A stretch of 8,405 nucleotides of DNA, taken from Gammaproteobacteria bacterium (lineage in GTDB: Bacteria; Pseudomonadota; Gammaproteobacteria; GCA-001735895). A program made the translations under genes and the position numbers. This document shows, piece by piece, positions 1 to 6,217 of this stretch (its first letter is position 1; every line of letters starts with the position of its first letter). Location: positions 1 through 8,405 of the forward strand of contig JAOTUD010000081.1 of NCBI GenBank assembly GCA_029864065.1, in the 5' to 3' direction. The notes under the pieces are model-generated. The model saw only the letters and a list, made by a program, of their open reading frames with translations, was not told the DNA's origin and did not search any database.

Positions 1-1
1 C

Positions 2-742
2 TGGAGCGAATTCGGCAAAACAGCTACCTTCTGGTGGCGTGACGATGATGCCGTCGAGGAAACACCGCAATTACATGCGCTCGATGTACTCAGTCGAGAA
101 ACGAAAATCCCGGTCTCGTTAGCAGTAATTCCGGCGCATTTGCAAAACTCTCTACCGCGGTTTTTACAGGCGCGGGATCACTTCATCGTAATGCAGCACG
201 GTTACTCGCATAGCAGTCACGCAGCCGCAGGAATGAAAAAAATCGAACTCGGTGGAGAGCGCTCTACAGACGAGATTCTATCCGAACTAAGCACAGGCCG
301 TCTGCAGCTCAACGCGGCATTTGGAGAACAGTTTTTAGCTGTCCTGGTTCCGCCCTGGAATCGTATCGAGATTCGAACTTATCCAGGTCTGGTAAATGCT
401 GGGTTTTCAGGCTTATCGTCGATGTGGACGCGAAAATCAGCCTGCCCGATGAAAGGCATATTACAGGTTAACACTCACCTGGATCCCATCAATTGGCGTA
501 GCAATCGTCGATTTGTCGGCGTGACCAGTGCAATCGAGCAAATTCACCGACACTTATCGCTGCGTCGTCTGGAGGGTGAGGATATTACGGAACCCACCGG
601 GATTCTGACGCATCACTTGTGCCAGGATGACGAAACCTGGGACTTTTGTCGAACACTGCTTGAAACACTGAATCGGCACCAGGCAGTGAAATGGCTTGAC
701 GCCAAGGAAATATGGGCAGCCGATACGATAGCTATGGGATAA
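2..742 (+). CDS. Polysaccharide deacetylase-family protein (5' partial)
   Basis: The reading frame is open from the left window edge to a TAA at 740-742, so the N-terminus lies outside; about 246 residues are visible. Near the start is a WWRDDDA segment, the Asp-rich motif that carries the catalytic base and a metal ligand in NodB-type deacetylases. It is followed by QHGYSHSSH (about 194-220), matching the metal-binding HSxxH motif. Further on are VPPWNRI, VNTHLDPINW and LTHHL, which I recall from an alpha/gammaproteobacterial branch of the polysaccharide deacetylase family. Such enzymes are metal-dependent and remove acetyl groups from N-acetyl sugars, but the substrate of this branch is unknown to me. 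An internal TTG at 140 is a poor start because the conserved Asp motif lies upstream of it. The gene converges on the lyase gene 84 bp away. Hand-counted GC is about 45-53%, lower than in mutS. The family call is firm; a substrate cannot be inferred. Confidence 0.8.
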   Translation, partial: WSEFGKTATFWWRDDDAVEETPQLHALDVLSRETKIPVSLAVIPAHLQNSLPRFLQARDHFIVMQHGYSHSSHAAAGMKKIELGGERSTDEILSELSTGRLQLNAAFGEQFLAVLVPPWNRIEIRTYPGLVNAGFSGLSSMWTRKSACPMKGILQVNTHLDPINWRSNRRFVGVTSAIEQIHRHLSLRRLEGEDITEPTGILTHHLCQDDETWDFCRTLLETLNRHQAVKWLDAKEIWAADTIAMG

Positions 743-826
743 GGCAGCTTTCGCATTTCAGACACGACAAATTTTGAATCCATCGAGCCTGGCGCCGTAA
801 GCCCGGTATCCGCTTGACGGGTTCAA

Positions 827-1609
827 TTATTCCTTGTCTAAACTCGCCTGATTCGCGGCGCGGCGGTAGTCGCTGTGGTAAACAAACGCCGGCTGTTTAA
901 AGTCGTGCACCGTATATATCCCCAGTTTGAAATACGGCCCGTAAATATCATCATAGTAACCGATTGCACCTCGATGCTCCGCCACCAGTTTACCGTTCAT
1001 CCACATTCGCACCAAACCACTGTCGTCAGGTGACCACTTGACGCCAAAGACAAATTCTATCCATTCGTCGGCCGGGAAATCGCCCGACTCGTATAAAATT
1101 TTACCATCGCCGTTGTCGCCCTGCGCGGCGAATATCTCGTCGTTCCACAAGTCGGCACGCAAGACACCACCCTTCATCCGTAGCGCCAACGGCGGTCGCG
1201 CCGCAGGGGCGCCATTCGCTTTTTTATCGTGCCACTGCGCGAGCACTATCGACAGGTCCTGATCCTCCAGCAATTGCCGGGGGATGAGGGTTCTAAAACG
1301 GTACCAGACCTCTTCGTTTGGCGAGGCCACGTAGGGATCACGCAGTTCTGCCCGATAACCATCGGAAATTTTTTCGTCGGTCGGACGAATCTCGAAGCGT
1401 GCCGCGTACACACCCTTGACATCGTCTTCGAACGTCAACCCGTGGGACGTGCCGATGCGCTTCTTGCTCCAGTTTTTAACGTTACCCTGCAATAGATTTC
1501 CGGGGTTCATTAAATCACCGTTTTTCAGGCCAGTGAATTCAGCGGCGAGGCCAGCGCCGACAACAAGTGGTGCGATAAGAAAAACGCACACCTGGATTAT
1601 CAGTTTCAT
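827..1609 (-). CDS. Secreted polysaccharide lyase, heparin lyase I / PL7-PL20-like jelly roll
   Basis: The product is 260 residues from the ATG at 1609. That start is preferred over the TTG at 1627 because GAGGA (1618-1622) lies 8 nt upstream of it and because the protein then opens directly with a signal peptide: MKL, a hydrophobic stretch to about residue 21, and a probable cut after the Ala-Ala near 22-23. The mature part carries the three motifs of beta-jelly-roll lyases: YRAELR at about 85-90, QWH at 125-127 and YFKLGIY at 226-232. In alginate and glucuronan lyases the equivalent Arg, His, Lys and Tyr residues line the catalytic groove and act on uronic acid units by beta-elimination. 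The length and layout fit the heparin-lyase-I-like Pfam family. The substrate (alginate, glucuronan or another uronan) cannot be told from sequence alone. A periplasmic or extracellular location is expected. It is convergent with the deacetylase gene and divergent from mutS. Confidence 0.78.
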   Translation of the reverse strand: MKLIIQVCVFLIAPLVVGAGLAAEFTGLKNGDLMNPGNLLQGNVKNWSKKRIGTSHGLTFEDDVKGVYAARFEIRPTDEKISDGYRAELRDPYVASPNEEVWYRFRTLIPRQLLEDQDLSIVLAQWHDKKANGAPAARPPLALRMKGGVLRADLWNDEIFAAQGDNGDGKILYESGDFPADEWIEFVFGVKWSPDDSGLVRMWMNGKLVAEHRGAIGYYDDIYGPYFKLGIYTVHDFKQPAFVYHSDYRRAANQASLDKE

Positions 1610-2011
1610 ATCGGTTTTCCTCACCAAATTAGCGGATATGCCTTGCTCGCATGGATTTTGACAGCATCGAAAGTAAATACAAGGTTACAATCTATTGGTT
1701 AATACCGGGATTGGTCCGTAACGGCCCGACAAGTTCATGCTTTTCACACTAATTTAGAATCCGGGTCACGGCGGTTTGCCGGGTCCTAAAATTCACTTTA
1801 TCGGATACGGCATTAGGTCAGGTACGCTATTGATGAACAAATGCACATTGGTCGCTGTGCGATAACTGAACAAGGACAAAATCCAATAACTGGCACGGTA
1901 GCAACCTGCCGCAAGCCCTTTAACACCGGTTTCGGTTGGGCCATGTCCTCAACTTGCGTACAATTAGCGGCGCAATGCCGGTCGCCGGGATATCGCAGGC
2001 AGTTATTTCTT
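1610..2011. other. Non-coding divergent intergenic region between the lyase gene and mutS
   Basis: This 402 bp region holds no convincing gene. It is AT-richer than mutS and contains several promoter-like words. There is a perfect -35 hexamer TTGACA at 1658-1663, but its nearest good -10 word (TACAAT, 1686-1691) is 22 nt away, too far. A TAGAAT lies at 1755-1760 without a clear -35. The best pair is at 1936-1964 and is listed separately. The direct repeat CCGGGTC occurs at 1761-1767 and 1779-1785. The mutS frame stays open upstream to 1841, but that stretch has no similarity to MutS. The lyase promoter must lie here on the - strand; I could not identify it. Confidence 0.6.
1936..1964 (+). promoter_or_regulatory. 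Candidate sigma70 promoter for mutS
   Basis: TTGGGC (1936-1941) and TACAAT (1959-1964) are separated by exactly 17 nt. Transcription would begin near 1971 and give a leader of about 40 nt before the mutS ATG at 2012. The -10 box matches the consensus at five of six positions and the -35 at three or four. It is the best-spaced pair in the intergenic region on this strand. This is a prediction from consensus only. Confidence 0.4.
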
Positions 2012-4582
2012 ATGAACCAGTCAGGCACCAAGTTGAAAACGCATACCCCGATGATGCAACAGTATCTGCGACTCAAGGCGGATTATCCTGAAATGCTACT
2101 GTTTTACCGCATGGGTGATTTCTACGAACTGTTCTACGAGGACGCGCGCAAGGCGGCGCGCCTGCTCGACATCACCCTGACTAAACGCGGTCAATCGGGC
2201 GGCGAGCCGATCGCGATGTGCGGCGTGCCTTACCATGCCGTGGAAAGTTATCTCGGCAAGCTTGTCAGGATCGGCGAATCGGTCGCAATCTGCGAGCAAA
2301 TCGGCGACCCTGCGACCAGCAAGGGCCCGGTGGAACGCAAGGTCGTGCGCGTGGTCACCCCCGGCACGCTGACCGATGAAGCTTTATTGCAGGACCGCCG
2401 TGAAAACCTGCTGTGCTGTATATATCACCAGCCGGCGGGCTGGGGACTGGCCGCACTCGAAATTAGCTCGGGCCGGTTTTCGCTCGGCCAGCTCGACAGC
2501 GATGAATTGCTGCGTAGCGAAATCGCGCGACTGAATCCGGCCGAGATCATCTACTGCGAGGACCAGGCGCTGCCGCTGGATCCGGCGCAAGCGGAGCGGG
2601 CGCATGCCATGCCGCCATGGTATTTCGATGTCGATTCCGCGACCCGGCTGCTCTGCGAGCAGTACCACGCGCGCGATCTGCAGGGCTTCGGCATCGCCGA
2701 TTCGAAGCTCGCGATCAGCGCCGCGGGCTGCCTGCTGCACTATGTCAACGACACGCTGAAAACGACCGTCACCCACCTGCAGCCGCCGCGCCATGAACGG
2801 CCGGAAGACCTGCTGCTGATCGATGCGAACAGCCGCCGCAACCTCGAGCTGACGAGATCGTTCAACGACGCATCGACCAAAAACAGCCTGCTCGGCATCA
2901 TCGATCGCTGTCGCACGGCGATGGGCCATCGCGAACTGACGCGCTGGATACAGAAACCGCTGCGCGACCAGGAGCGCGTGCGCCAGCGCCACCACGCCGT
3001 CGCCTGCCTGATCGACAACCACGAGTTCGAAGCTGTCGGTGAATGCCTCGGAGAGTGCGGTGACATCGAGCGCATCGTCGCGCGTATCGCATTGCTGTCG
3101 GCGCGCCCGCGCGACCTGTCGACGTTGTCGTCAACCCTGCAACTGTTGCCGGCGATGCAAACCCTGCTCGAGCAGCTCGACAGCCCACTGATCGGGGAGC
3201 TGGCGCAGGGCATCGGCATGCATCCGCAAGTGATCGCATTGCTCGACGCCGCGATCATCGACGAACCGCCGATGCTGATCCGCGACGGCGGCGTGATTAG
3301 AACGGGCTTCGATCCCGAACTCGACGAACTGCGCGCGCTGAGCGCCAACGCCGATCAATTCCTCGTCGACCTGGAGCAGCAGGAGCAGCACAAGACCGGC
3401 ATCAATTCGCTCAAGGTAGCCTATAACCGCGTTCACGGGTTTTATATCGAGGTCAGTAAAACGCACAGCCAGGCGATACCCGCCGAGTACCTGCGCCGGC
3501 AAACGCTGAAGGCGGTCGAACGTTATATTACGCCGGAGCTCAAGGCCTTCGAAGACAAGGTTCTGAGCGCCCGCGAACGCGCGCTGGCGCGCGAGAAGCA
3601 CCTCTACGAGGCGCTGCTGCAACAGTTGGGGGCGGAGCTGGCGCGCTTGCAGCAATGCGCATCGGCGTTGGCGCAACTCGACGTGCTGAACTGTTTTGCC
3701 AGCGTCGCGAACGAATACGGCTGGAGCGAACCCGAAGTAACGGACGAACGCCTGCTCGAAATCGAGGCCGGCAAGCATCCGGTCGTCGAACTATCTCTGG
3801 AACAAGCCTTCGTCGCCAACGATTTGCGCCTCGACGAGCGCACCAGCATGCTGCTGGTTACCGGCCCCAACATGGGCGGCAAGTCGACCTATATGCGCCA
3901 GACGGCGCTGATTGTAATCCTCGCCTACATGGGCAGCTACGTGCCGGCGCGCAGGGCGAAAATCGGCCCGGTCGACCAGGTGTTTACGCGTATCGGCGCC
4001 AGCGACGATCTGTCCAGCGGTCGTTCGACCTTCATGGTCGAGATGACCGAAGCCGCGAACATTCTGAACAACGCTAGCGCCAACAGCCTGGTGCTGATGG
4101 ACGAGATCGGGCGCGGCACCAGCACCTTCGACGGACTCGCGCTCGCCTGGGCCTGCGCCGATCACCTGGCGCAAAAATCCGGGGCCTTCACGCTGTTCGC
4201 GACACACTATTTCGAACTGACCCAGTTACCCGAGCAATACCCGAACATCGCCAACGTGCATCTCGATGCGATCGAGCACGGCGACGATATTATTTTCATG
4301 CACAGCGTAAAACCCGGGCCGGCAAACCAGAGCTACGGGCTGCAGGTGGCGCGCCTGGCCGGAATACCCGCGCAGGCCATTGCACTAGCGCGGCAGAAAT
4401 TGCTGCTGCTCGAAGCGCAATCGATGCACACCCAGGGCGACCTGTTCGCCGAATTGCCAGTCGTCGCGGAGCCCGCCACGAACGCGCTGCTGGCGGAACT
4501 GGACTCGATAGACCCGGACGAACTGAGCCCGAAGCAGGCGCTAGAGCATATATACCGCTTGAAACAGCTTGCCAAACCGTAA
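2012..4582 (+). CDS. mutS: DNA mismatch repair protein MutS
   Basis: MutS is the cytoplasmic ATPase that recognises mispairs and small loops and recruits MutL. The product is 856 residues from the ATG at 2012, against 853 in E. coli. That start puts the conserved THTPMMQQYLRLK segment at residues 10-22, as expected; the ribosome binding site is weak. The mismatch-reading motif GDFYE (35-39) supplies Phe37, which stacks on the mispair, and Glu39. The connector, lever and clamp regions follow; near 400-430 is the ARPRDLSTL segment. The ATPase has Walker A GPNMGGKST at 618-626 and Walker B LVLMDE with Asp697 and Glu698, followed by GRGTSTFDG and the FATHYFEL switch. QGDLF at 808-812 fits the sliding-clamp (beta) binding consensus. 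The C-terminus, QALEHIYRLKQL, matches the tetramerisation segment. No frameshift or missing key residue was seen. fdxA follows after 84 bp. Confidence 0.98.
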   Translation: MNQSGTKLKTHTPMMQQYLRLKADYPEMLLFYRMGDFYELFYEDARKAARLLDITLTKRGQSGGEPIAMCGVPYHAVESYLGKLVRIGESVAICEQIGDPATSKGPVERKVVRVVTPGTLTDEALLQDRRENLLCCIYHQPAGWGLAALEISSGRFSLGQLDSDELLRSEIARLNPAEIIYCEDQALPLDPAQAERAHAMPPWYFDVDSATRLLCEQYHARDLQGFGIADSKLAISAAGCLLHYVNDTLKTTVTHLQPPRHERPEDLLLIDANSRRNLELTRSFNDASTKNSLLGIIDRCRTAMGHRELTRWIQKPLRDQERVRQRHHAVACLIDNHEFEAVGECLGECGDIERIVARIALLSARPRDLSTLSSTLQLLPAMQTLLEQLDSPLIGELAQGIGMHPQVIALLDAAIIDEPPMLIRDGGVIRTGFDPELDELRALSANADQFLVDLEQQEQHKTGINSLKVAYNRVHGFYIEVSKTHSQAIPAEYLRRQTLKAVERYITPELKAFEDKVLSARERALAREKHLYEALLQQLGAELARLQQCASALAQLDVLNCFASVANEYGWSEPEVTDERLLEIEAGKHPVVELSLEQAFVANDLRLDERTSMLLVTGPNMGGKSTYMRQTALIVILAYMGSYVPARRAKIGPVDQVFTRIGASDDLSSGRSTFMVEMTEAANILNNASANSLVLMDEIGRGTSTFDGLALAWACADHLAQKSGAFTLFATHYFELTQLPEQYPNIANVHLDAIEHGDDIIFMHSVKPGPANQSYGLQVARLAGIPAQAIALARQKLLLLEAQSMHTQGDLFAELPVVAEPATNALLAELDSIDPDELSPKQALEHIYRLKQLAKP

Positions 4583-4602
4583 AAGTCCATTACGATATCG
4601 GC

Positions 4603-4630
4603 TTGATTTTTATCGGTTCCGATTTAGACT
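4603..4630 (+). promoter_or_regulatory. Weak candidate promoter for fdxA
   Basis: TTGATT (4603-4608) and TAGACT (4625-4630) are 16 nt apart, each matching consensus at about four of six positions. This would give a leader of about 30 nt before fdxA. A short palindrome, ATCGGTTCCGAT (4612-4623), sits in the spacer. It could be an operator half or a very short hairpin but lacks a U-tract, so I do not call it a terminator. fdxA may also be read through from mutS. Confidence 0.25.
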
Positions 4631-4666
4631 GCGGCAACTTCAGGCCGTGAAGCCCAGGGGTGTGCA

Positions 4667-4990
4667 ATGACATTTGTCGTTCTCGAAAACTGTATCAAAT
4701 GCAAGTACATGGACTGCGTCGATGTTTGCCCGGTCGACTGCTTCCACGAGGGACCGAATTTTCTGGTCATCGATCCGGAAGAATGCATCGACTGCACCCT
4801 GTGCGAGCCCGAGTGTCCCGTCGAGGCCATCGTTTCGGAAGACGACATTCCTCCCGGGCAGGAGCAGTTTCTCGAACTGAACGAGGAGCTATCGCAGTTG
4901 TGGCCGGTCATCACCGCGAGCAAGCCGCCTCCCGACGACGCCGACGAGTGGGACGGCGTACCCGACAAGCTTCAATACCTGGAACGGTAA
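4667..4990 (+). CDS. fdxA: 7Fe ferredoxin, [3Fe-4S][4Fe-4S] type
   Basis: This is a 107-residue soluble electron carrier, very close to Azotobacter vinelandii ferredoxin I in length and sequence. By alignment with that protein, Cys9, Cys17 and Cys50 should hold the [3Fe-4S] cluster, and Cys21, Cys40, Cys43 and Cys46 the [4Fe-4S] cluster. Cys12 and Cys25 match the two free cysteines of FdI. The C-terminal half has the family's acidic tail with WDGV and KLQYLER. The ATG at 4667 is preceded by AGGGG at 6 nt spacing, a good ribosome binding site, and the protein begins exactly where the family does. It lies 84 bp downstream of mutS in the same direction, as in Pseudomonas. The physiological partner is not shown by the context. 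In A. vinelandii, FdI is linked to redox-stress control, which may or may not apply here. Confidence 0.96.
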   Translation: MTFVVLENCIKCKYMDCVDVCPVDCFHEGPNFLVIDPEECIDCTLCEPECPVEAIVSEDDIPPGQEQFLELNEELSQLWPVITASKPPPDDADEWDGVPDKLQYLER

Positions 4991-5021
4991 AGCACGTCGA
5001 TTACTCACCTCGAGACAGGTC

Positions 5022-5071
5022 CCTCCAGCGTGTCATCGCTGGCGAGGCCAGTTAGCCAGACCGATCCGGTC
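5022..5071 (+). terminator. Tandem hairpins after fdxA, possible weak terminator
   Basis: Two perfect short stems lie downstream of fdxA. CCAGCG (5025-5030) pairs with CGCTGG (5037-5042) across a 6 nt loop and can be extended by three pairs past a 2 nt bulge. GACCG (5059-5063) pairs with CGGTC (5067-5071) across 3 nt. Four Ts follow at 5080-5083, about 9 nt after the second stem, which is too far for a standard intrinsic terminator. They could slow or end fdxA transcription before the cyclase promoter. Confidence 0.3.
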
Positions 5072-5080
5072 GACAGTCGT

Positions 5081-5096
5081 TTTGACTTTGATCACA
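5081..5096. promoter_or_regulatory. CRP/Vfr-like palindrome over the cyclase -35 box
   Basis: TTTGA (5081-5085), a 6 nt spacer and TCACA (5092-5096) match the TGTGA-N6-TCACA core of CRP-family sites at nine of ten positions. The centre is near -28 relative to the predicted start, and the -35 hexamer lies inside the site. Binding there would be expected to block RNA polymerase. The outer flanks do not match the extended consensus, and such words occur by chance. Confidence 0.3.
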
Positions 5097-5110
5097 GCGA
5101 TCTCTAGAAT
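5082..5110 (+). promoter_or_regulatory. Sigma70-type promoter of the diguanylate cyclase gene
   Basis: TTGACT (5082-5087) and TAGAAT (5105-5110) match consensus at five of six positions each and are separated by exactly 17 nt. The start would fall near 5117, leaving a leader of about 63 nt before the ATG at 5180. This is the strongest promoter-like sequence in the window and implies that the cyclase is transcribed separately from fdxA. Confidence 0.6.
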
Positions 5111-5179
5111 CATTTTTTTGACAGGATTATTTGATTAATGTCCTTCCCCCCCGCACGAGCTTCCGGGTAGCGAGACATC

Positions 5180-6154
5180 ATGGTCGAATGCAAGTACTAC
5201 TCTTTCTATGCCCTGGCCAAGATCAACGATCCGGAGTTGCTGTACGAGGCATTTCAGCAGCAGATCGCACCGGGTCATGCCGATGAAATCGAGGTCGAAG
5301 TCTTCGAACACAGCGATAAAAAATGGCATCGACTGACCCGCAGCGGCGGGCTCGACCAGAATATTTCCGCAGAAATCCGCGCCGTGCTCGATCAGAGGTT
5401 TGGGGCACAAGACCTCGACAGCTGGTACTACGATAGCGATATCGAAGGCTGGTTTTGCAGTTACAGGCCGTTGACCAGCAAGCATTTCGTGCTACTGGTG
5501 AAGTCCGGCGACCGGGAAAACCTGATCGAAGAGGATTACCTGCAGTTCCTTTTTCATTTTTATTGCCACCAGTTACAAATGCTGCAAGGCACTTATCGCG
5601 ACGCCCTCACCGGACTTTACAATCGTCGCGCATTCAACGAGAAAATGCAGCAGCTGCTCGATCGCTCCAGCAACCATGTTCGCCGCGCCAAGAACTTCGA
5701 ACCGACGGTTTACGTGATGCTCGATATCGACCACTTCAAGGCGATTAACGACAGGCTGGGGCATTTGTTCGGCGACGAGGTGCTGCTGTTGCTGGCGCAG
5801 CAGATGACAGAATCGTTTCGCGAAAACGATTTACTGTTTCGATACGGCGGCGAGGAGTTTGCGATGGTGTTGATGGATATCACGCCCGAGCAGGCGCAAC
5901 AATCGCTGCAGCGATTTCGCGAGAAGATTGCCGGGTACCCGTTTCCCAATATCGACCAGGTCACGGTCAGCATCGGCTTTACGCTATTCGATAAAAACAT
6001 GGGCATCGATGAGCTTATCCGCCAGGCCGATAACGCGCTCTATTATTGCAAGACCACGACCCGCAACGCCGTGCATAGCTACCAGGAACTCGTCGAACAG
6101 GGATTGATCCCGGCGGTCAAGACGCCGAAATCGCCCCGCGTCGAGACCTCCTGA
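5180..6154 (+). CDS. GGDEF diguanylate cyclase with unrecognised N-terminal domain
   Basis: The 324-residue product should make cyclic di-GMP from two GTP. The GGDEF domain spans about 138-300. It starts with DALTGLYNRRAF (141-152), has the metal-binding LDIDHFKAIND (181-191, Asp182) and an active-site GGEEF at 223-227, an accepted catalytic variant. The inhibitory I-site RxxD is intact (Arg214, Asp217), exactly five residues before GGEEF, so product inhibition is expected. The VSIGFTLF and QADNALYYCK segments near 263-291 complete the domain. Residues 1-137 contain no transmembrane segment or signal peptide and no domain I can name. They are rich in Asp, Glu and aromatic residues and end in a Leu/His/Gln helix-like stretch (120-137) that may link to the cyclase; a divergent GAF-like sensor is possible. 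The ATG at 5180 has GAG 5 nt upstream, and a stop in the same frame at 5168 rules out a longer protein. It is probably cytoplasmic. Confidence 0.92.
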   Translation: MVECKYYSFYALAKINDPELLYEAFQQQIAPGHADEIEVEVFEHSDKKWHRLTRSGGLDQNISAEIRAVLDQRFGAQDLDSWYYDSDIEGWFCSYRPLTSKHFVLLVKSGDRENLIEEDYLQFLFHFYCHQLQMLQGTYRDALTGLYNRRAFNEKMQQLLDRSSNHVRRAKNFEPTVYVMLDIDHFKAINDRLGHLFGDEVLLLLAQQMTESFRENDLLFRYGGEEFAMVLMDITPEQAQQSLQRFREKIAGYPFPNIDQVTVSIGFTLFDKNMGIDELIRQADNALYYCKTTTRNAVHSYQELVEQGLIPAVKTPKSPRVETS

Positions 6155-6168
6155 CCAACAGCCCCGCC

Positions 6169-6212
6169 AAAAAGTTCCGGGGAACTTCGGAACTTTATGT
6201 GTCCCCGGAACT
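6169..6212 (-). terminator. Hairpin terminator after the metX-family gene, with internal repeats
   Basis: Read on the - strand, AGTTCCGGGGA (6212-6202) pairs perfectly over 11 bp with TCCCCGGAACT (6183-6173) across an 18 nt loop. Four further Ts follow (6172-6169). It begins 5 nt after the acyltransferase stop codon, as an intrinsic terminator should. On the + strand the 11 bp stem has no U-tract. The same segment can fold differently: AAAGTTCC (6171-6178) pairs with GGAACTTT (6189-6196). GGAACT occurs three times (6181, 6189, 6207), so the element is more repetitive than a simple terminator needs. Confidence 0.65.
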
Positions 6213-6217
6213 GGTGG

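Noticed and set aside
774..826. Imperfect inverted repeat TTGAATCC / GGGTTCAA between the convergent deacetylase and lyase genes
   Set aside because: The loop is 37 nt, one pair is a wobble, and no U-tract follows on either strand, so a terminator call is not supported. The GGGTTCAA word also resembles a tRNA T-loop, but no cloverleaf can be formed around it.
1658..1691. Perfect TTGACA followed by TACAAT
   Set aside because: The 22 nt spacer is too long for a sigma70 promoter.
1841..2011. In-frame 57-codon upstream extension of MutS
   Set aside because: The translated stretch has no resemblance to MutS, its composition is intergenic-like, and the ATG at 2012 gives the family's usual N-terminus and length.
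2384..3778. Long open frames antisense to mutS (up to about 215 codons)
   Set aside because: They lie entirely within mutS, give Arg/Ala-rich low-complexity products, and are expected by chance in high-GC coding DNA.
5138..5170. Ten-codon open frame in the leader of the diguanylate cyclase gene
   Set aside because: It has no good ribosome binding site and no attenuator-like codon run; chance is the simplest explanation.
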